From Bifidobacterium breve (lineage in GTDB: Bacteria; Actinomycetota; Actinomycetes; Nanopelagicales; Nanopelagicaceae), in NCBI GenBank assembly GCA_945866155.1, contig CAMBGL010000034.1:1-10311 (forward strand): a DNA stretch of 10,311 bases, written 5' to 3'. The position numbers and the translations under genes are program-made. A model generated the notes under the pieces. That model saw only the letters and a program-made list of their open reading frames with translations. It had not been told where the DNA came from and did no database searches. This document shows, in pieces, positions 1 to 6,744 of this stretch. The stretch's first letter is position 1. Each line of letters opens with the position of its first letter.

Positions 1-1058
1 GATGCAAGCTCTGGAGCAATCTTCTCCATCTCGGCCTGTGCACCCTTTACTGGACATACGTAATTTACATATGCAGCAACTTCAGCAGCAACAACTGGGT
101 CGTAGTAGTAATTGATCATCTTCTCGCCATTTGCCTTACCTTCAACAGATGCAGTTGAAGGAATGAGCAAGTTATCACCTGAGATAGTTCCGCCTGATTC
201 TGGAATTGCGAAGTCAAACTTGCCCTCATTTTCAGAAGCCAAAATAAACATATCGCCAGACCAACCGATAACTGCAGTTGCATCCCCTGATGTGAGATCT
301 TCTGCATATTCGTTGCCCTTGACGCCGCGAATCCAACCATCAGCAATCTTCTTGGCCATGAAATCAACTGCATTCATGTATTGAGCCTCTGTCACGCTTT
401 CAGGATCGACACCTTGTGCGAGCAAAATAATTCCGATTGTGTCGCGCATTTCTGAGAGCACAACAATCTTTCCCTTATTTTGTGGGGAGAAGAGATCATC
501 GAGTGTGCGAATGCCCTTTGGATTCTTCTCAGTATTCCAACCAAAGCCAGACATAATGCCCTGCCATGTCAGTGTTGATTCACGTTGTGGATCATATGAA
601 GGTGAGGCAAGTGAATCGAGGATATTTCCCGCATTAGGAATATTAGCTAAATCAAATTTTTGTGTGTAACCGAGTCGAAGCCAACGTGCAGCCATCCAGT
701 CAGTTGGTGTTACTACGTCATAACCAATATCTTCGCCAAGCTTGAGTTGCGCTTGAACTTTTCCAAAGAATTCATCGTTATCGTTGTAATCTTCAAAATA
801 CTTTGCATCAATACCAGTTTGCTCAGTGAATTTTACTAACGTTGGATAAGTCTTTGTCTCTTCATCAAAATCCAAATACAAAGGCCAGTTACCCCAACGG
901 ACAGTACTTTCAGCAGATGCACTATCTCCGCCTGATCCACACGCTGCTAGTAATCCCGCAGCACCTAGTCCACCCGCGCCTGCAAGAACTGCACGACGAG
1001 AGATGCGCGATCTAAGAATTGAACGCGCTTCTGGTGAGAGTGAATTTTCTGTAGCCAT
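1..1058 (-). CDS. Polyamine-type ABC transporter substrate-binding lipoprotein (PotD/PotF-like), 3' part missing
   Basis: Extracellular solute-binding protein that would deliver spermidine, putrescine or a related amine to an ABC permease. 352 codons are visible; the C-terminus lies beyond the left edge. The N-terminus has a twin-arginine-like stretch (ISRRAVLAG, residues 19-27), a Gly/Ala-rich hydrophobic segment and a lipobox LAAC ending at Cys40, then a Ser/Gly-rich linker, so it is probably an exported, lipid-anchored protein. The mature part begins RWGNWPLYLD; Trp58 and Tyr61 have the spacing of the E. coli PotD ligand residues in its NWTEY stretch. GWSGD (Trp266) and GDNLLIPS (Asp295) line up by eye with the later PotD ligand segments, but the PotD Trp two residues before that Asp is Ser293 here, so the exact substrate is uncertain. 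The ATG is preceded by AAGGAG at 1068-1073 (9-nt spacing). It lies 47 bp after an aminobutyraldehyde-type dehydrogenase, which supports a polyamine role. Permease and ATPase genes are expected to the left but are not seen. Confidence 0.88.
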   Translation of the reverse strand, partial: MATENSLSPEARSILRSRISRRAVLAGAGGLGAAGLLAACGSGGDSASAESTVRWGNWPLYLDFDEETKTYPTLVKFTEQTGIDAKYFEDYNDNDEFFGKVQAQLKLGEDIGYDVVTPTDWMAARWLRLGYTQKFDLANIPNAGNILDSLASPSYDPQRESTLTWQGIMSGFGWNTEKNPKGIRTLDDLFSPQNKGKIVVLSEMRDTIGIILLAQGVDPESVTEAQYMNAVDFMAKKIADGWIRGVKGNEYAEDLTSGDATAVIGWSGDMFILASENEGKFDFAIPESGGTISGDNLLIPSTASVEGKANGEKMINYYYDPVVAAEVAAYVNYVCPVKGAQAEMEKIAPELA

Positions 1059-1105
1059 ACTGATTTACTCCTTCTAGATTGTTAATTGGTGATTACGGTC
1101 AGATA

Positions 1106-2530
1106 CTACGCCCCAAGATTAGTCATAACATGCTTGATTCGGGTGTAATCCTCGAATCCATATGCTGACAAGTCCTTGCCGTAGCCAGAACGCTTGAAGC
1201 CCCCGTGAGGCATCTCTGCCACAACGGGAATATGTGTGTTGATCCAGACGCAACCAAAGTCGAAGGCCTTTGCCATTCTCATTGCTCGGCCATGGTCCTT
1301 GGTCCAGACACTCGATGCCAAGCCGTAGTCGACTCCATTGGCCTTGCTCACCGCATCGGCCTCATCGCTAAATTTTTGAACTGTAATAACTGGTCCAAAT
1401 ATTTCACTTTGAATCATCTCGTCATCTTGCTTGAGATCAGCGACAACTGTTGCCGGGAAGAAATAGCCTGGGCGATCAAGGGCCTTTCCACCTGTTGTTA
1501 CGCGGGCATGAGATGGAATTCGATCAAAGAATCCGCTGACACGAGCTAGTTGGTTTGCATTATTGACTGGTCCCAAGAAGACATCTTCGTGTGGGGCACC
1601 AATTGCGATTGCCTTTGCTTGCTCTGTTAGCAGCGCAACGAATTCGTCGTAAGCAGATGCTTCAACAATCACACGTGTTGCTGCTGTGCAATCTTGTCCC
1701 GCATTGAAATAACCAGCAATGGCAATTGTCTCTGCAGCTGCCGCTAAATCTGCATCAGCAAATACAACTACTGGTGCTTTGCCACCAAGTTCTAGATGAA
1801 CGCGCTTGAGTTGAGTTGCAGCAGATTGCGCAACTTGAATACCTGCGCCTACAGAGCCTGTGATTGAAACCATTTCAGGGCGCTTATGTTCAACGAGTGC
1901 GCGACCCGTTTCGCGCTCTCCACACACAACGTTGAATACACCCTTTGGTAAAAACTCTGACATAACTTTTGCCATCCACACAGTTGACATTGGTGTTGTA
2001 TCACTTGGCTTTAGAACAACAGTGTTTCCTGCTGCAATTGCAGGTGCCCATTTCCACACTGCCATCATCATTGGATAGTTCCATGGTGTTACTTGACCGA
2101 TAACTCCAATTGGTTCGCGGCGAATGAAAGATGTCATTCCAGGCATATATTCAGCAGCAGATTTTCCTTCAAGGTTTCGCGCTGCTCCAGCAAAGAAGCG
2201 AATTTGATCCACCATAGGCGGAATTTCCTCTGATGTAACGAGCGAAATTGGCTTACCTGTATTTTGTGATTCAATTTCAATGAGTTCTTTTTGCTTACTC
2301 TCTATAGCGTCAGCAATTCTTATTAGTGCAAGCTGGCGTTGCGACGGTGTTGAATCGCGCCATCCAGGAAAGGCGTCACTGGCTGCTTTGAATGCAGAAT
2401 CTATATCTGCACTATTTGATTTCGGTGCACTTGCATATGCCTGACCAGTAGATGGATTGATAATTGATGTTGTCTCACCTGAAGTGCTATCTACTGACTT
2501 GCCATTTATAAAATTTGCTAGCTTTTCCAT
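1106..2530 (-). CDS. Aldehyde dehydrogenase, probable gamma-aminobutyraldehyde dehydrogenase (PatD/YdcW-like)
   Basis: NAD(P)-dependent aldehyde dehydrogenase of 474 residues, the same length as E. coli PatD. Catalytic signatures are intact: PWNYP with oxyanion-hole Asn151, the cofactor segment GNTVVLKPSD (168-177), ITGSVGAG (223-230), the general base Glu247 in LELGGKAP, the nucleophile Cys281 in FNAGQDCTAATR, and IFGPV (377-381). The NAGQDCTA context and the CGERETGRALVEHKRPEMVSITG stretch (from about residue 203) recall the aminobutyraldehyde dehydrogenase subgroup. That enzyme oxidises 4-aminobutanal, from putrescine transamination or oxidation, to GABA in the cytoplasm. The polyamine-type binding protein directly downstream supports this. 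A betaine-aldehyde or other amino-aldehyde substrate cannot be excluded, so no gene symbol is given. The ATG at 2530 is preceded by GGTAGG (2539-2544, 8-nt spacing), which could be a weak ribosome site or part of a -10 box. It starts 32 bp after rlmN, so read-through from the translation cluster is possible. Confidence 0.9.
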   Translation of the reverse strand: MEKLANFINGKSVDSTSGETTSIINPSTGQAYASAPKSNSADIDSAFKAASDAFPGWRDSTPSQRQLALIRIADAIESKQKELIEIESQNTGKPISLVTSEEIPPMVDQIRFFAGAARNLEGKSAAEYMPGMTSFIRREPIGVIGQVTPWNYPMMMAVWKWAPAIAAGNTVVLKPSDTTPMSTVWMAKVMSEFLPKGVFNVVCGERETGRALVEHKRPEMVSITGSVGAGIQVAQSAATQLKRVHLELGGKAPVVVFADADLAAAAETIAIAGYFNAGQDCTAATRVIVEASAYDEFVALLTEQAKAIAIGAPHEDVFLGPVNNANQLARVSGFFDRIPSHARVTTGGKALDRPGYFFPATVVADLKQDDEMIQSEIFGPVITVQKFSDEADAVSKANGVDYGLASSVWTKDHGRAMRMAKAFDFGCVWINTHIPVVAEMPHGGFKRSGYGKDLSAYGFEDYTRIKHVMTNLGA

Positions 2531-2536
2531 GGCGTG

Positions 2537-2542
2537 AGCCTA
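2537..2542 (-). promoter_or_regulatory. Possible -10 box for a leaderless aldehyde dehydrogenase transcript
   Basis: TAGGCT fits the actinobacterial -10 pattern TANNNT and lies exactly 6 nt before the ATG, the spacing expected if transcription starts at the A of the start codon. No convincing -35 hexamer lies 16-19 bp upstream. The overlapping GGTAGG could instead be a weak Shine-Dalgarno site. Speculative. Confidence 0.22.
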
Positions 2543-2562
2543 CCAATAGCCAAACTTGGGCT

Positions 2563-3681
2563 CTAGTCCTCGCGGGTTTTTTCTGCCGCTGCTAACTGTC
2601 CGCATGCCCCATCTATCTCGCGACCCCTAGTGTCGCGAACCGTTACGGGAACCCCATAACTTTCAAGAATTCGAACAAATTCTGCTTCATCTTGTGGGCG
2701 TGATGCTGTCCACTTGGAACCAGGTGTTGGGTTGAGTGGAATCAAATTCACATGGGCATTTCGGTTTTTCAAAAGGCGTCCCAATAGATCTGACCGCCAG
2801 GACTGATCATTGATATCTCGAATCATGGCATACTCAATTGAATAACGTCGTCCAGTTTTTTTCTCATACGCATCTGCTGCTGCAAGAACTTCTTTTACTT
2901 TCCATCGTGAATTGATAGGAACAAGTGAGTCACGTAATTCATCATCGGGGGTATGCAAGGAAACGGCAAGAGTGACAGAGATACCTTCTTCAGTTAGCTT
3001 TTCAATTCCGTTTACTAATCCGACGGTAGAGACAGTTACTGAGCGCGCACTAATCCCCAATCCATCAGGATTTGGATCTGTAATATTTCGAACAGAGCGC
3101 ATCACAGCGTTGTAATTAGCAAGTGGTTCACCCATGCCCATGAAGACAATATTTGAAAGTCTTGTTGCACCACCTGGTAGTTCTCCATCGGCACATGCAC
3201 GTGCTGCTGCAACTATTTGTTCTGTAATTTCACCAGCACTCAAATTTCGAGTCAGTCCTGCTTGACCCGTTGCGCAGAATGGGCAATTCATGCCGCATCC
3301 TGCTTGAGAGGAGATACATACAGTTACTCGATCGGTGTAGCGCATCAAAACACTCTCAACGAGTACTCCATCGTGCAGTTTCCATAAATCCTTGCGGGTC
3401 ATGCCGTTATCGCATGTAATCGAGCGAACTAGATTAATAAGTTTTGGAGTGAGTTGATCTGCAATACTCTGGCGCATTTCTGCAGGAATATCACTCCATG
3501 TAGATGGATCGTTAGAAAGATGTGAAAAATAATGCGTAGCAACTTGTGATGCTCGATACCCGGGAAGACCAAATGAGGCTGCAAATTCTTTGCGCTCCGC
3601 CGGTGAATAATCAGCTAAATGCTTTGGAACCTTCTTACGCTGTGGCGGTTCATCAAAGACTAATTTGAGTTCATCGCTCAT
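2563..3681 (-). CDS. rlmN: Dual-specificity 23S rRNA/tRNA adenine-C2 methyltransferase RlmN
   Basis: Radical SAM enzyme that methylates C2 of A2503 in 23S rRNA (E. coli numbering) and of A37 in some tRNAs, affecting translational fidelity. The product is 372 residues, normal for the family. It has the iron-sulfur motif Cys129-x3-Cys133-x2-Cys136 (CGMNCPFC), the GMGEP motif at 182-186, and the two cysteines of the ping-pong chemistry: Cys360 (DGACGQL, methyl carrier) and Cys122 (VCISSQ). All five match the E. coli pattern (C125/C129/C132, C355, C118). The frame is open up to 3714, but I chose the ATG at 3681: it forms an ATGA overlap with the cdsA stop (3678-3680) and gives the usual N-terminus, whereas the longer version would add 11 residues encoded inside cdsA. 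It is the last gene of the translation/lipid cluster. In many actinobacteria isoprenoid genes such as dxr and ispG follow nearby; here an aldehyde dehydrogenase follows. Confidence 0.96.
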   Translation of the reverse strand: MSDELKLVFDEPPQRKKVPKHLADYSPAERKEFAASFGLPGYRASQVATHYFSHLSNDPSTWSDIPAEMRQSIADQLTPKLINLVRSITCDNGMTRKDLWKLHDGVLVESVLMRYTDRVTVCISSQAGCGMNCPFCATGQAGLTRNLSAGEITEQIVAAARACADGELPGGATRLSNIVFMGMGEPLANYNAVMRSVRNITDPNPDGLGISARSVTVSTVGLVNGIEKLTEEGISVTLAVSLHTPDDELRDSLVPINSRWKVKEVLAAADAYEKKTGRRYSIEYAMIRDINDQSWRSDLLGRLLKNRNAHVNLIPLNPTPGSKWTASRPQDEAEFVRILESYGVPVTVRDTRGREIDGACGQLAAAEKTRED

Positions 3682-4523
3682 AAATAACGCTTCACAATTT
3701 CTAGCGCTAACCACATGGCAGGTGATGAAAGCAGTACTGAATCAAGTCGATCGAGCATGCCACCATGGCCTGGTAGAAGTGTGCCCATATCTTTGAGGGA
3801 CATATCGCGCTTCATTGCACTTTCGATGAGATCGCCACATGTTGCAGTAAAGACAATCATCAATCCAACTGGGATACCGATCCACCAGTGCATATTCATT
3901 ACATAGTGGAAACCAATGATTCCACCAATGACTGTAAAGATAATCGAACCAATTAAACCTTCCCAAGATTTCTTGGGACTAATTTTTGGTGCAAGTGGAT
4001 GTTTTCCAAATAGAACACCGACAAAATATCCGAAAGTGTCATTACAGCCAACAAGAATCACAAAGGTCATAACACGTTCTAGGCCCGTACTTGGGCGAGC
4101 CAATAGAACTAAAAATCCAGCTAAGAATGGCAGATAAATAATTGTGAGTGATGTTGCTGTTGCTCTAGATACAAAACCTTCAGGGCCATGGCGAAGGAGT
4201 GAGATAAGAAGTATTGGGAATGCAATCGCAGTTGCAATTGCCAAACCTGCAACTCCCCCATTCCATGTGGCATATGTGAGTGCTAGCGTTGCAACAACCA
4301 GTGAACGATATGAGATTGTAATATTCGCGCTACCAAATGCTCGAACAATTTCACGAATTCCTAAAATGACTGCTACGGCGACAACTACTGCAAATATTTC
4401 ACGCTGATAAGCAAGGGCAAACCAAATGAGCGCTAAAAGTGAAAAACTCACACCAATTGATGGCAAAAGCTTTCTACCGGCACGCTTGTTGATCGCCTCG
4501 TTTATCGAATTGAAATCAGACAC
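3678..4523 (-). CDS. cdsA: Phosphatidate cytidylyltransferase (CDP-diglyceride synthase)
   Basis: Integral membrane enzyme converting phosphatidic acid and CTP to CDP-diacylglycerol, the precursor of phosphatidylinositol, phosphatidylglycerol and cardiolipin. The product is 281 residues with a polar N-terminus (1-20) and about 7-8 hydrophobic segments (for example 22-38, 42-57, 74-86, 92-110, 124-142, 151-172, 190-207, 213-229). The C-terminal family signature is complete at about 230-262: GDLIESAMKRD, then SLKDMGTLLPGHGG, then MLDRLDS. The earlier conserved segments CNDTFGYFVG (160-169) and SPKKSWEG (182-189) are also present. The start is GTG at 4523, the first possible start after the frr TGA, with which it is in frame (5 codons between). 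No Shine-Dalgarno is visible in the 15-bp gap, so initiation probably depends on translation of frr. The 3' end overlaps the rlmN ATG by 4 bp (ATGA). Confidence 0.95.
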   Translation of the reverse strand: MSDFNSINEAINKRAGRKLLPSIGVSFSLLALIWFALAYQREIFAVVVAVAVILGIREIVRAFGSANITISYRSLVVATLALTYATWNGGVAGLAIATAIAFPILLISLLRHGPEGFVSRATATSLTIIYLPFLAGFLVLLARPSTGLERVMTFVILVGCNDTFGYFVGVLFGKHPLAPKISPKKSWEGLIGSIIFTVIGGIIGFHYVMNMHWWIGIPVGLMIVFTATCGDLIESAMKRDMSLKDMGTLLPGHGGMLDRLDSVLLSSPAMWLALEIVKRYL

Positions 4524-4538
4524 AAAAGTGGGAACTTC

Positions 4539-5102
4539 TCAGATTTCGAGAAGTTCAACCTCCTTATGCTTGAGTAATTCATCAACTTTTGCCACATGAT
4601 CTGATGTGATTTTTTCTAACTCTTTTTCCCCGCGGCTCAAATCATCTTTACCGATATGGCCATCTTTTTCCAACTTCTCAATAGCTTCCTTTGCAGCGCG
4701 ACGAATATTGCGCATAGAGACCTTCGAATCTTCGCTTTTACCTTTAGCAACTTTGATAAATTCCTTGCGACGCTCCTCAGTGAGTTGAGGAAAATTGATA
4801 CGGATAACTACGCCATCATTTCCTGGATTTACACCAAGATCTGATTCGCGAATAGCTTTTTCGATCGCAGCCATTGCGCCTTTATCAAATGGAGCAATTA
4901 CTGCCATTCGTGCTTCTGGAACTTGAATCGATGCCAATTGAGATAGCGCGGTATATGTGCCGTAGTAATCAACCATGATCTTGTTGAATAGAGATGGGTT
5001 TGCTCGACCTGTTCGAATTGATGCGAAATCATCTTTAGCAACTTCGACTGCTTTGCTCATTTTTGAATCAGCATCCTTGAGGATGGTATTTACATCAGAC
5101 AT
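4539..5102 (-). CDS. frr: Ribosome recycling factor
   Basis: Releases ribosomes from mRNA after termination, acting with EF-G. The 187 residues match the family's usual 185 or so. Recognisable landmarks are FASIRTGRANP (26-36) at the end of helix 1, VDYYGTYTALSQLASI (44-59) entering domain II, ESDLGVNPGNDG (86-97), PQLTEERRKE (105-114) and the helical C-terminal half with SMRNIRR (129-135). The start ATG at 5102 has a strong Shine-Dalgarno, GAGGAG at 5108-5113 with 5-nt spacing. It follows pyrH by 28 bp; the pyrH-frr pair is among the most conserved bacterial neighbours. Nothing anomalous. Confidence 0.98.
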   Translation of the reverse strand: MSDVNTILKDADSKMSKAVEVAKDDFASIRTGRANPSLFNKIMVDYYGTYTALSQLASIQVPEARMAVIAPFDKGAMAAIEKAIRESDLGVNPGNDGVVIRINFPQLTEERRKEFIKVAKGKSEDSKVSMRNIRRAAKEAIEKLEKDGHIGKDDLSRGEKELEKITSDHVAKVDELLKHKEVELLEI

Positions 5103-5130
5103 TTCAACTCCTCTTTAGTACCTCGGCCGC

Positions 5131-5853
5131 TTATGCGACCAAGGTTCCGATCGCCTCGCCACGAACAGCGCGGCCAATATTTCCGTTTTTCATAAGGTCA
5201 AAGACCACGATAGGCAGATTGTTCTCGCGGCACAAGGCGAAGGCAGCGGCATCGGCAACTGCAAGAGATTTACTCAAAACTTCATCATAAGTAATCGTGT
5301 CGAACTTAGTCGCCTTTGGATCTTTCTTTGGATCTGCGCTGTAGACGCCATCAACACCACTTTTTGCTAGCAAGAGTGCTTCAGAACCAATTTCAAGTGC
5401 GCGCTGAGCAGCAACTGTATCCGTTGTAAAGAATGGCATTCCTGCTCCTGCGCCAAAAATTACGACGCGACCTTTTTCAAGATGGCGAATTGCCCGGCGT
5501 GGAATATATGGCTCAGCAACTTGTCCCATAGTAATTGCTGTTTGAACGCGAGTATCTACGCCCTCTTTTTCTAGAAAATCTTGAAGCGCAAGGCAGTTCA
5601 TCACTGTTCCGAGCATTCCCATGTAGTCCGCACGCGCGCGATCCATGCCACGCTGTTGTAGTTCTGCGCCACGGAAATAATTACCACCACCGACGACTAT
5701 TGCAATTTGAACGCCACTCTTTACGACATCTTTTATTTGTCTAGCAACATCTTGAACAACATCGGGATCAACACCGATGCCTTTAGCTCCGCCAAAAACT
5801 TCTCCAGAAAGTTTAAGGAGCACTCTCCGATACGTACCTCTTGTACCGGGCAT
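5131..5853 (-). CDS. pyrH: Uridylate kinase (UMP kinase)
   Basis: Amino-acid-kinase-fold enzyme that phosphorylates UMP to UDP with ATP, feeding RNA, DNA and UDP-sugar synthesis; active as a cytoplasmic hexamer. The 240 residues are typical. Landmarks are LLKLSGEVFGG (12-22) with the phosphate-binding Lys, the glycine-rich VVGGGNYFRG (53-62), MDRARADYMGMLGTVMN (70-86) contacting UMP, the GAGAGMPFFTTDT loop (134-146), VDGVYSADPKKDP (167-179) and the C-terminal DLMKNGNIGRAVRGEAIGT. The start ATG at 5853 is supported by AAGGAG at 5859-5864 with 5-nt spacing. The gap to the upstream tsf is 63 bp, the longest inside the cluster, and contains a 12-bp palindrome. Confidence 0.98.
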   Translation of the reverse strand: MPGTRGTYRRVLLKLSGEVFGGAKGIGVDPDVVQDVARQIKDVVKSGVQIAIVVGGGNYFRGAELQQRGMDRARADYMGMLGTVMNCLALQDFLEKEGVDTRVQTAITMGQVAEPYIPRRAIRHLEKGRVVIFGAGAGMPFFTTDTVAAQRALEIGSEALLLAKSGVDGVYSADPKKDPKATKFDTITYDEVLSKSLAVADAAAFALCRENNLPIVVFDLMKNGNIGRAVRGEAIGTLVA

Positions 5854-5879
5854 GAGTGCTCCTTACCTTCTAGTTCTTA

Positions 5880-5891
5880 TTCGATATCGAA
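5880..5891. repeat. 12-bp perfect palindrome in the tsf-pyrH gap
   Basis: TTCGATATCGAA reads identically on both strands and sits mid-way in the 63-bp gap between the tsf stop (5917) and the pyrH start (5853). It could be a dimeric regulator site or chance. As an RNA hairpin it would have almost no loop, and it has no T-tract, so it is not a standard terminator. No clear promoter boxes accompany it. Confidence 0.4.
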
Positions 5892-5916
5892 AGTCTATTG
5901 TGAACCTTCGTCGAAA

Positions 5917-6744
5917 TTATTGACCCACGCGGAAGCGATGGAATGCCTTCACGGCAGTTCCGGCCTCATCGAGGATTTGCTTGACTGTCTTCTTTGCATC
6001 TTTAGCGAATGACTGCTCGATCAAGGAAACTTCCTTGACGAAGCCAGTTACGCGACCTTCGATGATTTTTGAAAGTGAAGCTTCTGGCTTTCCTTCTTCG
6101 CGGGCTGTCTCTTCTGCAATGCGACGTTCATTTTCAATGAGGTCTGCAGGAACATCCTCGCGATTTACAAATTGCGGTGCGAAAGCTGCAATGTGCTGCG
6201 CGATATCGCGACCAACATCACCTGCATCCTTTGCAAGTTGAACGAGAACGCCAACTTGTGGTGGAAGATCTGGGCTTGTCTTGTGCAAATAAATGCCAAC
6301 TGGTGAGTCAACAACTACTGCAAGGCGACGAACTTCAATCTTCTCTCCAAGCATCGCATTTCCTTCATCAATAACAGACTGAACGGTTTTGCCGTTAGCC
6401 ATTGTTGATGCGAGGAATGCTTCGACGTTATCAATCTTTGATGCAACAAGATGTGTCAATAACTCATTTGCGAGCTCTTGGAAACGATCACCCTTTGCAA
6501 CGAAGTCTGTTTCGCAGTTCAGTTCAAGCATTACGCCGAAGTTTGATTCGACCTTTGCTACAACTGCACCATTTGAAGTCAGACGACCTTCACGCTTTGT
6601 TACGCCTTTGAGACCCTTGACGCGAATGATTTCGATTGCCTTGTTGTAATCGCCATCTGCTTCATCAAGTGCCTTCTTGCAATCGAGCATTCCTGCTGCA
6701 GTTGCTTCACGTAACTTCTTTACATCTTCTGCTGTGTACGCCAC
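5917..6744 (-). CDS. tsf: Translation elongation factor Ts
   Basis: Nucleotide exchange factor that releases GDP from EF-Tu. The 275 residues are close to other actinobacterial EF-Ts. The N-terminal UBA-like helical domain occupies about residues 3-42 (TAEDVKKLREATAAGMLDCK), followed by the core with the EF-Tu-contacting TDFVAKGDRF motif at 79-88 (the usual motif has Asn or a similar residue where Gly84 is). The start is GTG at 6744, directly abutting the rpsB TAA stop (6745-6747) with no intervening base. Its Shine-Dalgarno GGAGG (6750-6754, 5-nt spacing) lies inside the last rpsB codons, so translation is almost certainly coupled to rpsB. No other start fits the family N-terminus. Confidence 0.98.
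   Translation of the reverse strand: MAYTAEDVKKLREATAAGMLDCKKALDEADGDYNKAIEIIRVKGLKGVTKREGRLTSNGAVVAKVESNFGVMLELNCETDFVAKGDRFQELANELLTHLVASKIDNVEAFLASTMANGKTVQSVIDEGNAMLGEKIEVRRLAVVVDSPVGIYLHKTSPDLPPQVGVLVQLAKDAGDVGRDIAQHIAAFAPQFVNREDVPADLIENERRIAEETAREEGKPEASLSKIIEGRVTGFVKEVSLIEQSFAKDAKKTVKQILDEAGTAVKAFHRFRVGQ

Noticed and set aside
1205..1549. 114-residue plus-strand open frame inside the aldehyde dehydrogenase gene
   Set aside because: Antisense shadow of a well-conserved gene; composition looks like the complement of coding DNA, with no ribosome site or known motif. Other plus-strand frames were dismissed on the same grounds.
2545..2562. Inverted repeat AGCC...GGCT after rlmN as a transcription terminator
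   Set aside because: The stem is only about 4 bp with a mismatch and no following T-run, so it cannot be supported as an intrinsic terminator.
3682..3714. 11-residue N-terminal extension of RlmN from an upstream start at 3714
   Set aside because: It lies entirely inside cdsA, has no family resemblance, and the ATG at 3681 makes a classic ATGA coupling overlap with the cdsA stop.
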